A stretch of 64,000 bases of DNA from Deltaproteobacteria bacterium. Its GTDB lineage: Bacteria > Myxococcota_A > UBA796 > GCA-2862545. Shown here one piece after another: positions 26,037 to 33,959 of the stretch. Position numbers and translations under genes: made by a program. Location: positions 24,195 through 88,194 of the forward strand of contig JAFGVK010000181.1 in assembly GCA_016938035.1 (NCBI GenBank), written 5' to 3'. How positions within the stretch are numbered: position 1 is the stretch's first letter; every line of letters begins with the position of its first letter. The notes beneath the pieces are model-generated. The model ran no database searches and had not been told where the DNA came from. It worked only from the letters and a program-made list of their open reading frames with translations.

Positions 26037-27491
26037 CTATCGCAGCCTCGAGAAGTCGGCGATGTGCCCTAGGATCGCGGTAGCACCGCGCCGGAGGTAG
26101 TCGAGATCATCGACGCTGCGGGCGCTGAGCAGCTGCCGGCCCGCGAAGACCGGGTTGAGGTACAGGCGGTAGAACTGCCCCGCCATGCGGACCACCTCCT
26201 CCGGCGCCATGTCGGTGAGCCTGCACGCTGGCTCGGTCATGTCAAAGCGCTCCCACTCGGTCGCCCCGAACCTGAGCCAGTCCCGCTCGACGCAGAGGTC
26301 GTAGAGCGGGGTGCCGGGGTAGGGCACCACCACCGTCGCCTGCAGGTGGTGGGCGTGCCCCTTGTAGAGCAGCTCCCGCGCGAGCCCCAGGGTGCGCAGG
26401 GCGTCGGCCCTGGTCTCCCAGGGGTAGCCCACCATCGCGGTGAGCTGGACCTGCAGGCCCGCCTCTGACGCGATCGCGGCCCCCTCGCGGATCTGCTCCA
26501 CCGTGAGCCCCTTGTCGATGATGTCGAGGGTGCGCTGGTTGGCGGACTCCAGCCCGATGAGCAGCTTGCGGAAGCCCGCGCGCCGCATCCTCCGGGCGCG
26601 CTCCACCGTGAGGTAGTCGAAGCGGAAATTGCAGTCGAACACCACCTGCTCGTTGAGGCGGCGCGCCACCATCCCCTCGGTGAACCGGTCGAGCCACCCC
26701 CCGCCGGGGAGGGTGCCCGTGTCATCAAAGACGTTCTTCGCCCCGTAGGCGTGAACCAGGTGCTCGACCTCGTCGAGGAGGCGCTCCGGCGGGACCACCC
26801 GGAACTTGGGGTAGGTGGTGGTCCAAGAGCAGAAGGTGCACCGGTGCCAGGGGCAGTCCCGCCCCGCCATGGTCCACATAAACGGCAGCTTGTACTTCCA
26901 CTTTTCAAAGTACAGGTGGGCGTTGGTGAGGTGCCGGTCCACCCACGGCAGCTCGGTGAGCCGCCCATCCATCGGGGCTGGGCCCGAGTGGTGGTACAGC
27001 CCCTCCCCGTCCACCCAGGCAAAGCCGGGCCCCAGCGGGGCCCCCTCCTCCAGGTGCGTCACCAGGGCCCTGAGCGAGAAGTCGTAGTCCCCTCCCAACA
27101 GGGCGTAGTCCACCCCTTCGGCGCGAGCGCTCTCCTCTGGCAGGGCCGTGACGTGATCGCCCATCAGGACGATGATCACGTCGGGGTCGATCTCCTTGAG
27201 CAGCGCGGCGATGCGGTGGTGCTGCCTCACCACCGGTGTCTTGGTCTCCATGGCCACCAGCCGCGGGCGAAAGTCCCGAAATCGCTTCACGAAGCGCGCC
27301 CAGGAGCGCCGCTCCGCGATGGCGTCCACCCACAGCACCTCGTGCCCCAGAGACCGCAGCAGGGTGGCGGCGGAGGCGGGGACCATTGGGAACAGGTAGC
27401 TGGGCTCGTGAAACCACTGGAACTGGCGGTTCTGGGTGAGCATCGGGCTCCCCTTCCCCTCCAGCGGGGGGTAGGCGATCATCACGCGCAT
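26037..27491 (-). CDS. B12-binding-domain radical SAM protein
   Basis: 484 residues of the BchE/HpnP-like class. The N-terminal ~170 residues form a cobalamin-binding-type Rossmann domain (MRVMIAYPPLEGKGSP...; IDPDVIIVLMGDHVTALPEE). The radical SAM core follows; its cluster motif is CPWHRCTFC, that is CX4CX2C instead of the canonical CX3CX2C. LIGLESANQRTLDIIDKGLT and MVGYPWETRADALRTL are typical class B core motifs. The C-terminal ~60 residues are of the associated helical type. The substrate is unknown and there is no pathway context nearby. AGGAG before ATG 27491 supports the start. Its last 52 bases are duplicated downstream. Confidence 0.85.
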   Translation of the reverse strand: MRVMIAYPPLEGKGSPMLTQNRQFQWFHEPSYLFPMVPASAATLLRSLGHEVLWVDAIAERRSWARFVKRFRDFRPRLVAMETKTPVVRQHHRIAALLKEIDPDVIIVLMGDHVTALPEESARAEGVDYALLGGDYDFSLRALVTHLEEGAPLGPGFAWVDGEGLYHHSGPAPMDGRLTELPWVDRHLTNAHLYFEKWKYKLPFMWTMAGRDCPWHRCTFCSWTTTYPKFRVVPPERLLDEVEHLVHAYGAKNVFDDTGTLPGGGWLDRFTEGMVARRLNEQVVFDCNFRFDYLTVERARRMRRAGFRKLLIGLESANQRTLDIIDKGLTVEQIREGAAIASEAGLQVQLTAMVGYPWETRADALRTLGLARELLYKGHAHHLQATVVVPYPGTPLYDLCVERDWLRFGATEWERFDMTEPACRLTDMAPEEVVRMAGQFYRLYLNPVFAGRQLLSARSVDDLDYLRRGATAILGHIADFSRLR

Positions 27492-27579
27492 GAGCTCTCC
27501 TGTCCGGTGTGCTTATCCCCCCGGGGCGGGCTGGACGAAGCCCCCAGCGGTGCCTACCTTGGGCGCTCCGGAGGTGCCC

Positions 27580-28041
27580 GTGTCCCCTCGCCCCGTCTTT
27601 GCCCTCGCCGGCGCCGCCATCCTCGCGGGCGCCCTGCTGCTCGCCGGCCGCGGCCTAGTGCTCCCCGTGGAGGCCGGCGCCTCGTACCAGGCGGGGATGA
27701 GCCACGACTATGTGCTCGCCGCCCAGCTGGTCCAGCAGCTCCGCGACGAGGGGCGGCGCCTGCCCCGCACCGAACAGGAATTCGTGCGCCTGTTCGCCAG
27801 CACCTCGCCCGCGCTCCAGGCGACCAGGCTAGAGGGCACCCGCTGGCTGGACCCCTGGGGGAGCCCCATCCATTACCGACGCGAGCGGCTCATGCTAGCC
27901 CTGGGCGAGAGCGTCCGCATCTACAGCGACGGACCGGACCGCCACGACGACAGGGGCTACGGCGACGACGTGCCCCTAGACAGTCAGCACCCGGTGGGTG
28001 CGGCGGCGGCGAGGGTGATCAGCGGGCTGGTGGACGAGTAG
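27580..28041 (+). CDS. Membrane-anchored protein with GspG-like C-terminal part
   Basis: 153 residues. An N-terminal hydrophobic segment (VFALAGAAILAGALLLAGRGLV) anchors it or is a signal. The C-terminus has LDPWGSPIHYR...IYSDGPDRHDDRGYGDDV, the pattern of the beta-region of type II secretion major pseudopilins (DPWGxPYxY...SxGPDG..GTxDDI), but no prepilin peptidase site (G-F-T-L-x-E) is present. It is therefore pseudopilin-like but not a canonical pilin. GTG 27580 is chosen from the GGAGGT 3 bases upstream. It diverges from the radical SAM gene, and TACCTT at 27555-27560 may be its -10 box. Confidence 0.65.
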   Translation: MSPRPVFALAGAAILAGALLLAGRGLVLPVEAGASYQAGMSHDYVLAAQLVQQLRDEGRRLPRTEQEFVRLFASTSPALQATRLEGTRWLDPWGSPIHYRRERLMLALGESVRIYSDGPDRHDDRGYGDDVPLDSQHPVGAAAARVISGLVDE

Positions 28042-28048
28042 GCAGCGG

Positions 28049-28432
28049 CTAGGAGAGGGTCATCGACACCGTGGTCTGCCCCACCGACTCCATCACCACC
28101 AAGGTCAGGTTCTTCCCGTCTTTCTCGTAAATGGCGGTGAAGGTGCCCATCGAGTCGTCGGAGTAGGTCTCGCTGTAGCCCTGCGCCTTGACGTAGCTGG
28201 TGTAGATCTCCTGCATCTCGGAGACTGGGCGCGCGTAGTTGATCGCCACCGAGGAGTCTGCGCTGAGGATCACCTTGCCGTCGTCGAGGGGGAGGGACAT
28301 CTCGGTCCACGGCGAGGTCAGATCCACCGTGTAGTCGAAGGTGTAGTCCCCGTCCATCGACGAGGTCCCCCCACCACAGGCCAGGGTCGCGAGGGCGAAA
28401 AACGAGGCGGCGAGCACCGTGCGAAGCTTCAT
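28049..28432 (-). CDS. Small lipoprotein of unknown function
   Basis: 127 residues. The signal peptide MKLRTVLAASFFALATLAC ends in a TLAC lipobox at about Cys19. The mature part of ~108 residues is beta-rich (YTFDYTVDLTSPWTEMSLP; GTFTAIYEKDGKNLTLVVMESVGQTTVSMTLS) and has no further Cys. No family recognised. Convergent with the preceding gene, 7 bases apart. Confidence 0.75.
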   Translation of the reverse strand: MKLRTVLAASFFALATLACGGGTSSMDGDYTFDYTVDLTSPWTEMSLPLDDGKVILSADSSVAINYARPVSEMQEIYTSYVKAQGYSETYSDDSMGTFTAIYEKDGKNLTLVVMESVGQTTVSMTLS

Positions 28433-28513
28433 GACATCTCCTATCGTCGCATTAAGACGCACCACCCTACCTCACTGACGCCGCCCGATCCACACACATG
28501 CTAGAAGGTGTCC

Positions 28514-29095
28514 ATGTGGACCCTCGCAGAGACAGCCTCCTACGAGGAGGAGATCAAGCGCTCCCGCTTCATCGCGGTGGCCATCCGCCTCGATGACCCC
28601 TCCGAGGCCCCCGACTGGCTGGAGGCCCTGCGCCAGGCGGAGGCGACCCACAATTGCTGGGCCTGGCGGGTGGGGGACGCCTACCGCTCTTCGGACGACG
28701 GTGAGCCCGGCGGCACCGCCGGCCGGCCGATCCTCGCGGCGATCGAGAAGCAGGGGCTGGACTGCGTCCTGGTGGTGGTGACCCGCTACTACGGCGGGGT
28801 GAAGCTGGGGGCTGGGGGGCTGGTGCGGGCCTACGGGGGCACCGCCGCCAAATGCCTGCACCAGGCCGCGCTGATCGAGGTGTTGCCCACCGCCGAGCTG
28901 GAGCTGGCGGTGCCCTTCGCCCGCACCGGCCCGATCTGGCAGCTGATCGAGGAGCGCGGCGCGACCCGGCTGGAGGAGCGCTGGGACGAGCGCGGCCTGC
29001 GGCTGCGCATCCGGATCTCCGAAGACCAGGTGGAGGCCCTCGCGGCGGGCCTCACCGATGTCACCAGGGGGGAGGCGGAGCTGACGCGCCTCTAG
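28514..29095 (+). CDS. IMPACT/YigZ family protein
   Basis: 193 residues. The IMPACT N-terminal domain is clear: EIKRSRFIAVAIRLDD, THNCWAWRVGDAYRSSDDGEPGGTAGRPIL, VLVVVTRYYGGVKLGAGGLVRAYGGTAAKCL. The C-terminal domain (about 130-193) has the EF-G domain V-like fold. Bacterial members are proposed to act in translation or stress regulation; the exact role is unsettled. ATG 28514 follows GAAGG at a normal distance; GTG 28508 is possible. Confidence 0.88.
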   Translation: MWTLAETASYEEEIKRSRFIAVAIRLDDPSEAPDWLEALRQAEATHNCWAWRVGDAYRSSDDGEPGGTAGRPILAAIEKQGLDCVLVVVTRYYGGVKLGAGGLVRAYGGTAAKCLHQAALIEVLPTAELELAVPFARTGPIWQLIEERGATRLEERWDERGLRLRIRISEDQVEALAAGLTDVTRGEAELTRL

Positions 29096-29495
29096 CGCGT
29101 CGAAGGGGTGATCCGGACCGAGCACATCGAGGCGGGTTCCTCCGTGAAGGCCGAAGCCCGCTCGGGAGGTGGGCGCACGCTGGAGCCCGTGACCGACGGC
29201 GGGTGCACGCCAGGGGCGACACCACCCGACGGGCGCGGAGAGGGTCACCTGAACGAGCCCCGGTCTATCCGCGGGACAGGCGCACAGGACCCGCGTCATC
29301 CCTCCAGAGGTGCCATCCGATGACGTTGCTCGTCGAATCTTGCAGACTGAAGGCGGGCGCCGAGCCGCGAGGCGTATCGGCGCGTGGCCGCCGTTCCAGA
29401 GGAAGGAAGCCAACTTTTGTATGCATCCAGCGCAGGCACAAGGACAGGCGTCCAGAGGCCAGCGAAGCTGGTGCCCCTGACCGCCGCGCCTTGCG
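29096..29495. other. 400-bp intergenic region between convergent genes
   Basis: It holds copy C of the 92-bp element (29260-29351, minus strand) and a 22-base match (29442-29463, one mismatch) to 10785-10806. An AT-richer spot lies at about 29411-29428. No gene or RNA family seen. Confidence 0.6.
29260..29351 (-). repeat. 92-bp dispersed element, copy C
   Basis: Complementary-strand copy of the element at 25882-25973 (74/92 identical, no gaps). It lies in the gap between the convergent YigZ-family and urocanate hydratase genes. Confidence 0.8.
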
Positions 29496-31517
29496 CTACA
29501 CCCCCGCCAGGGCCGCGCGGACCAGCTCCTCGTCCGCCCGCTGCGGGAGGGTGACCCGCATCAGCGGCTCGTCCTCCATCGCCTGCTGGATCGCGAAGAT
29601 CGCTCCGTCGTTGCGGGCCCAGGAGCGGCGCGCGAGCCCATTGGAGACGTCCCAGGAGAGCATGGACGCGGCCCGGCGATCGGCGTCCGCGGAGCCGTCC
29701 AGCACCAGCCCGAAGCCCCCGTTGATCACCTCTCCCCAGCCCACGCCCCCCCCGTTGTGGAGGCTGACCCAGGTGGCGCCCCTGGCCGCGTCACCGATGA
29801 CGTTCTGCACCGCCATGTCCGCGGTGAAGCGTGAACCGTCGCGGATGTTGGCCGTCTCGCGCCAGGGAGAGTCCGTGCCGGACACGTCGTGATGATCGCG
29901 CCCCAGAACCACCGGGCCCTGCAGGCGCCCGTCTGCGATGGCGGCGTTGAAGGCCCTCGCCAGGGCCGCCCTGCCCCGGCGGTCCGCGTAGAGGATGCGG
30001 GCCTGGGAGCCCACCACCATCTTGTTCTCGTCCGCGGCACGGATCCAGCGGACGTTGTCGAGGGTCTGCTGGCGGATCCTGGGATCCGCGCCCGCCGCCT
30101 GCGCCTCCAGCACCTCAGCGGCGATCCTGTCGGTCAGCGCCAGATCCGCGGGATCCCCCGAGGTACACACCCAGCGGAAGGGCCCGAAGCCGTAGTCAAA
30201 GACCATCGGTCCCATGATGTCCTCGACGTAGGACGGGTACACGAAGCCCCCGTCCTCGCGGAAGATGCCCTCCGCCCCGGCCCGCGAGGCCTCTAGCAGG
30301 AAGGCGTTGCCGTAGTCCCAGAAGCGCATCCCCCGCGCGGCGAGGCGGTGGATGGCGGCGACGTGACGGCGCAGCGAGGCCTGGACCGCGTCCCGGAAGC
30401 CAGCCGGATCCGCGACCATCGCCACCTTGGCCTCCTCGTAGGACAGGCCCGCCGGGAAGTAGCCGCCCAGGAAGGGGTTGTGGAGCGAGGTCTGGTCCGA
30501 GCCCAGGTCAACGTGGACCCCCTCGTCGGCGAGGCGCTCCCACAGGTCCACCGCGTTGCCCAGATAGCCGATGGAGAGCGGCTCCCGGTCGCGCACCGCC
30601 TGCGCCACCCGCGCCAGCAGCCGGTCGAGGTCCTCCTCCGCCTCCATGAGCCAGCCCTGGGCCTGGCGCTTGTAGAGCGCCTCGGCGCTCACCTCGGCGA
30701 TCACCCCTACCGCGCCCGCGATCACCGCCGCCTTGGCCTGAGCCCCGCTCATTCCGCCCAGGCCAGAGGTCACGAACAGCTTGCCCTCCAGCCCCTCCCC
30801 TGGGTCCAGCCCCAGGTACTGCCGGCCCGCGTTGAGGAGGGTGATCGTGGTGCCGTGGACGATCCCCTGGGGGCCGATGTACATGAACGAGCCCGCGGTC
30901 ATCTGCCCATAGGAGGTGACCCCCAGCGCCGACATCCGGTCGTAGTCGTCGCGCGAGGAGTAGTTGGGGATCACCATCCCGTTGCTCACCACCACCCGCG
31001 GCGCGTCGGGGTGGGAGGGGAACAGGCCCAGCGGGTGCCCGGAGTTGAGCACCAGGGTCTGCTCCTCGGTCATCTGGGAGAGGTACTGCATGGTGAGCAG
31101 GTACTGGGCCCAATTCTGGAACACCGTGCCCGTGCCCCCGTAGGTGATCAACTCGTAGGGAAACTGCGCGACCGCCGGGTCCAGGTTGTTCTGGATCATC
31201 AGCTGGATCGCCGCGGCCTGCGGCGTGTGGGCGGGGTACGCGCCGATGGCGCGGGCGCGCATCGGATAGGAGGGCCGGAGGCGGTGCATGTAGATCCGCC
31301 CCCAGGTGCGCAGCTCCGCCGCAAACTCCGGCGCCAGCTCCCTGTGCATAGGGGCGGGGAAGTAGCGAAGGGCGTTGTGGAGGGCCAGGGCCTCCTCGGA
31401 CGCGCTCAACACCGCGGGCCGCGCCGGGGCCCGGGGCACACCAGGATCGGTTGGGGGGTGGGGCGGGAGCTCGCTGGGAATTCCCGCGCTGATGACGGCC
31501 TTGAAGTACTCGCTCAC
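29496..31517 (-). CDS. hutU: Urocanate hydratase
   Basis: 673 residues. Converts urocanate to imidazolone propionate, the second step of histidine degradation, using tightly bound NAD+. Visible hallmarks: YGGTGTVFQNWAQYLLTMQYLSQM, LNSGHPLGLFPS, TAGSFMYIGPQGIVHGTT, TSGLGGMSGAQAKAAVIAG (NAD binding), DLGSDQTSLHNPFLGGYFP and the C-terminal NGGGVGWGEVINGGFGLVLDGS. It is longer than the ~555-residue enterobacterial/Bacillus enzyme and like the long subtype found in animals. No hutH or hutI is next to it; FtcD is at the window start on the other strand. Confidence 0.95.
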   Translation of the reverse strand: MSEYFKAVISAGIPSELPPHPPTDPGVPRAPARPAVLSASEEALALHNALRYFPAPMHRELAPEFAAELRTWGRIYMHRLRPSYPMRARAIGAYPAHTPQAAAIQLMIQNNLDPAVAQFPYELITYGGTGTVFQNWAQYLLTMQYLSQMTEEQTLVLNSGHPLGLFPSHPDAPRVVVSNGMVIPNYSSRDDYDRMSALGVTSYGQMTAGSFMYIGPQGIVHGTTITLLNAGRQYLGLDPGEGLEGKLFVTSGLGGMSGAQAKAAVIAGAVGVIAEVSAEALYKRQAQGWLMEAEEDLDRLLARVAQAVRDREPLSIGYLGNAVDLWERLADEGVHVDLGSDQTSLHNPFLGGYFPAGLSYEEAKVAMVADPAGFRDAVQASLRRHVAAIHRLAARGMRFWDYGNAFLLEASRAGAEGIFREDGGFVYPSYVEDIMGPMVFDYGFGPFRWVCTSGDPADLALTDRIAAEVLEAQAAGADPRIRQQTLDNVRWIRAADENKMVVGSQARILYADRRGRAALARAFNAAIADGRLQGPVVLGRDHHDVSGTDSPWRETANIRDGSRFTADMAVQNVIGDAARGATWVSLHNGGGVGWGEVINGGFGLVLDGSADADRRAASMLSWDVSNGLARRSWARNDGAIFAIQQAMEDEPLMRVTLPQRADEELVRAALAGV

Positions 31518-31587
31518 CAGGACCTCCTGTGAAGAGGGCCACTGTATGGGCTGACCGGGAGCCCTGCCAGGGATACTCTATCCGCCA

Positions 31588-32871
31588 ATGCGAAAGCTCT
31601 TCCTCGGCCCGGACTCCCCCCTCTGGCCCGCCGCCATCGACCTGGAGATGGACGGACGGTGCGAGACCCACTTGATCCGCCCGGACGCCACGGAGCTGCC
31701 CGCGTCTCCCGTCGATCAGGTGCTCATCGGCACCTCAGTCGACCTGTGGTTCGTCCGCCCGCTGCTGATGATGGCGGCGGAGGGGCACCTTGGGGACGTG
31801 CGGGTGGTGCTCGATCACGGGCACGAGGACCTGGGCAGGCTGGGCTGGCGGGCACGTCCCTGGCTGCGGGCGATCCACGAGCTGGTCTCTGACGCCCCCA
31901 AGCGCAGGGGCAGGCCGCCCAAGGGCGCGCCCCCCCCGCCCCCGCCCCTCCCGGCGATACTCCCCGCACCCAGGGTGGCCTCGCGCAGCCTGGAGGAGAT
32001 CTTCGAGCAGTGGACCCCCCCGAGGGTGAGGTTCGCGCCAATCCCTTCGCGCTTCCCCGCGCGCCTCCAGCTCCAGACCACCACCGCCTGCAGGGCTGCG
32101 TGCCCCTGGTGCCCCCATCCGGGTCCCGACGCACCGGTCCACCGGATGGACGAGGGGCTGTACCGCAGGATCCTCGCCCAGTGCGCGGTGGGCAAGCCGG
32201 ACGTCATCGAGCTCTATTTTCACGCTGAGAGCCTGCTAGACGAGCGCCTGGAGGCCTTCGCCGCCGACGCTCGCGCCGCGGTGCCCGAGGCGCTGGTCAC
32301 CACCGTCGTCCACGAGAACGCCCTCGACGAGGGGCGCGCCCTCACCCTCGCGGCGGTCATGCCGGTGATCTTCGTGTCGCTCAACGCCCCAGGGCAGAGC
32401 GCGGCCAGCCTCAAGCCCCGCATCGAGCGCCTGGCGCGACTAGCCGCCCCCTTCAAGCGGGCGGGCGGCCAGCTGATCCTCACCACCCTCGAGAACCTGC
32501 TCCCGTCCGGCACCCGCACCGCGCTCCGCAAGCTGGCCAAGGCGCACGAGCTGCCGCTAGAGTCCTTCCGGGCCACCACCCGCACCGGCGGGGTGGATCT
32601 CGCGCCCTACCTTCGCCCCGGCGCGACCCACCCGGGGCAGGGCGCCCTCTGCGAGCGGCCGTTCACCACCGCCTACGTGCGCGCCAGCGGCGAGCTGGTC
32701 CTCTGCTGCGAGGACTGGACCTACTCCCGGAGCATGGGCAGCGCCGAGGACATCGCCGGCGCCTGGGTGGGCCCGGCCTACCAGCGGGTGCGACAGGAGC
32801 TGCTGGACGGCGCCCCCTCCTCCCCCTGCGATCGCTGTGACCTGCTGCTCGGTCAGCCCCCAGCGCCCTGA
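31588..32871 (+). CDS. Radical SAM protein with SPASM-like C-terminal domain
   Basis: 427 residues. The N-terminal ~150 residues are of unknown fold and end in a basic/Pro-rich linker (RRGRPPKGAPPPPPPLP). The radical SAM core starts with TTTACRAACPWC (CX3CX2C, about residue 170). The C-terminal part has Cys residues in SPASM-type spacing (LCERPFTTAYVRASGELVLCCEDWTY...SPCDRCDL), which would bind auxiliary Fe-S clusters. Substrate unknown; no peptide precursor is visible nearby. Sixteen bases separate it from the hydrolase gene downstream, so they are probably cotranscribed. TACTCT (31574-31579) lies 8 bases before ATG as a candidate leaderless -10 box. Confidence 0.85.
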   Translation: MRKLFLGPDSPLWPAAIDLEMDGRCETHLIRPDATELPASPVDQVLIGTSVDLWFVRPLLMMAAEGHLGDVRVVLDHGHEDLGRLGWRARPWLRAIHELVSDAPKRRGRPPKGAPPPPPPLPAILPAPRVASRSLEEIFEQWTPPRVRFAPIPSRFPARLQLQTTTACRAACPWCPHPGPDAPVHRMDEGLYRRILAQCAVGKPDVIELYFHAESLLDERLEAFAADARAAVPEALVTTVVHENALDEGRALTLAAVMPVIFVSLNAPGQSAASLKPRIERLARLAAPFKRAGGQLILTTLENLLPSGTRTALRKLAKAHELPLESFRATTRTGGVDLAPYLRPGATHPGQGALCERPFTTAYVRASGELVLCCEDWTYSRSMGSAEDIAGAWVGPAYQRVRQELLDGAPSSPCDRCDLLLGQPPAP

Positions 32872-32887
32872 CCTCTCCGGAGCCTCC

Positions 32888-33676
32888 ATGTCCCTTCGCA
32901 TCGCAGTGCTTGGATCCGGCTCCAAGGGCAACGCCACCTGGATCGGCTTCGGCGCCCACGGCGTCCTGTTCGACGCCGGGCTCTCCACCAGGCAGATCTT
33001 CACCAGGATGGAGGCGCTGGGGCTGGGCCGTGCCCCGATCGACGCGGTGCTGCTCACCCACGATCACCGCGATCACGTCGGCGCGGTGGGGGTGCTCGAC
33101 CGGCGCCTCACCAAGCTGCGGGGCGCGCCTGTGCCCTTCTGGATGACCGAGGGCACCCGCGAGGGGCTGTCCGAGGAGCCGGAGCGGGTCGCGGTGCTGC
33201 AACCTGGGCGCGGCGTCTCGGTGGACGGCGCCCACATCGAGGCGATCCCCATTCCCCACGACACCGCCGCGCCGGTGGCCTTCGCCCTTCGCTACGGCGG
33301 GACGAGGGTCGGGGTGATCACCGATCTGGGCGCCGTCACCCCGCGGGTGGAGGAGGCCTTCGCCGGCCTGGACGCGGCCATCCTGGAGTTCAACCACGAC
33401 CTGGACCTGCTGATGGAGGGGCCGTACCCCTGGCCGCTCAAGCAGCGCGTCGCTGGCAGGCAGGGGCACCTCTCCAACGAGCAGGCCGCGACCCTGGTGT
33501 CGCGCGCCGCCTCCCCGGGCCTCAGACACCTGATCCTGGGACACCTGTCGGAGGAGAACAACCGGCCCGAGCTGGCCTTCGAGGCGGCTCGGGCAGCGCT
33601 GCTGGGGCGGGGGCTGGGAACTCAGGTCACGGTGGCGCAGCAGCACCAGCCGACCCTGATCCGCCTCGACACCTGA
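32888..33676 (+). CDS. Metallo-beta-lactamase-fold hydrolase (YycJ/WalJ-like)
   Basis: 262 residues. MSLRIAVLGSGSKGNATWI and LLTHDHRDHVGAVGVL (HxHxDH dinuclear metal site) together with ITDLG, ILEFNHDLDLLMEGPYPWPLKQRVAGRQGHLSN and LILGHLSEENNRPELA match the YycJ-type branch, proposed to be 5'-3' exonucleases. It starts 16 bases after the radical SAM gene. Genuine nuclease activity here is inferred from the family. Confidence 0.85.
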   Translation: MSLRIAVLGSGSKGNATWIGFGAHGVLFDAGLSTRQIFTRMEALGLGRAPIDAVLLTHDHRDHVGAVGVLDRRLTKLRGAPVPFWMTEGTREGLSEEPERVAVLQPGRGVSVDGAHIEAIPIPHDTAAPVAFALRYGGTRVGVITDLGAVTPRVEEAFAGLDAAILEFNHDLDLLMEGPYPWPLKQRVAGRQGHLSNEQAATLVSRAASPGLRHLILGHLSEENNRPELAFEAARAALLGRGLGTQVTVAQQHQPTLIRLDT

Positions 33677-33732
33677 CACGCCCCGCCGGCCTCCCGTGGC
33701 GCGCTCCAGCTGGCGCGGCCCCCCAACGCAGA

Positions 33733-33762
33733 GAGGCGCTCTCAGCAAGCTGAGAGCGCCTC
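33733..33762. terminator. Perfect 14-bp hairpin beside the tRNA genes
   Basis: GAGGCGCTCTCAGC at 33733-33746 and its exact complement at 33749-33762 with a 2-base centre. It lies 7 bases downstream of tRNA-Glu (minus strand) and 56 bases after the hydrolase stop (plus strand), so it can end both transcripts. No T-run on either side. Confidence 0.6.
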
Positions 33763-33769
33763 AAGAGAG

Positions 33770-33841
33770 TCACCCCAAGGGGAATTGAACCCCTATTGCC
33801 GGGATGAAAACCCGGTGTCCTAACCTTTAGACGATGGGGTG
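33770..33841 (-). tRNA. tRNA-Glu (anticodon TTC)
   Basis: 72-base cloverleaf: acceptor CACCCCA/TGGGGTG, anticodon arm CCGGG-TTTTCAT-CCCGG with anticodon TTC, and T-arm with loop TTCAATT. CCA is not encoded. It lies 6 bases downstream of tRNA-Lys, so both are probably processed from one transcript. Confidence 0.93.
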
Positions 33842-33847
33842 AAGGGG

Positions 33848-33920
33848 TGGGCCGCACAGGGCTCGAACCTGTGACCCTCGGCTTAAAAGGCCGGTGCTCT
33901 GCCAACTGAGCTAGCGGCCC
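33848..33920 (-). tRNA. tRNA-Lys (anticodon TTT)
   Basis: 73-base cloverleaf: acceptor GGGCCGC/GCGGCCC, D-arm AGCTCAGTTGGCAGAGCA, anticodon loop CTTTTAA giving TTT, T-arm ACAGG-TTCGAGC-CCTGT. CCA is not encoded. It lies 39 bases downstream of xerC. Confidence 0.95.
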
Positions 33921-33959
33921 GCAAAGAGCGCACTGGTTCTATCACGTGCGCGGGCCTTG

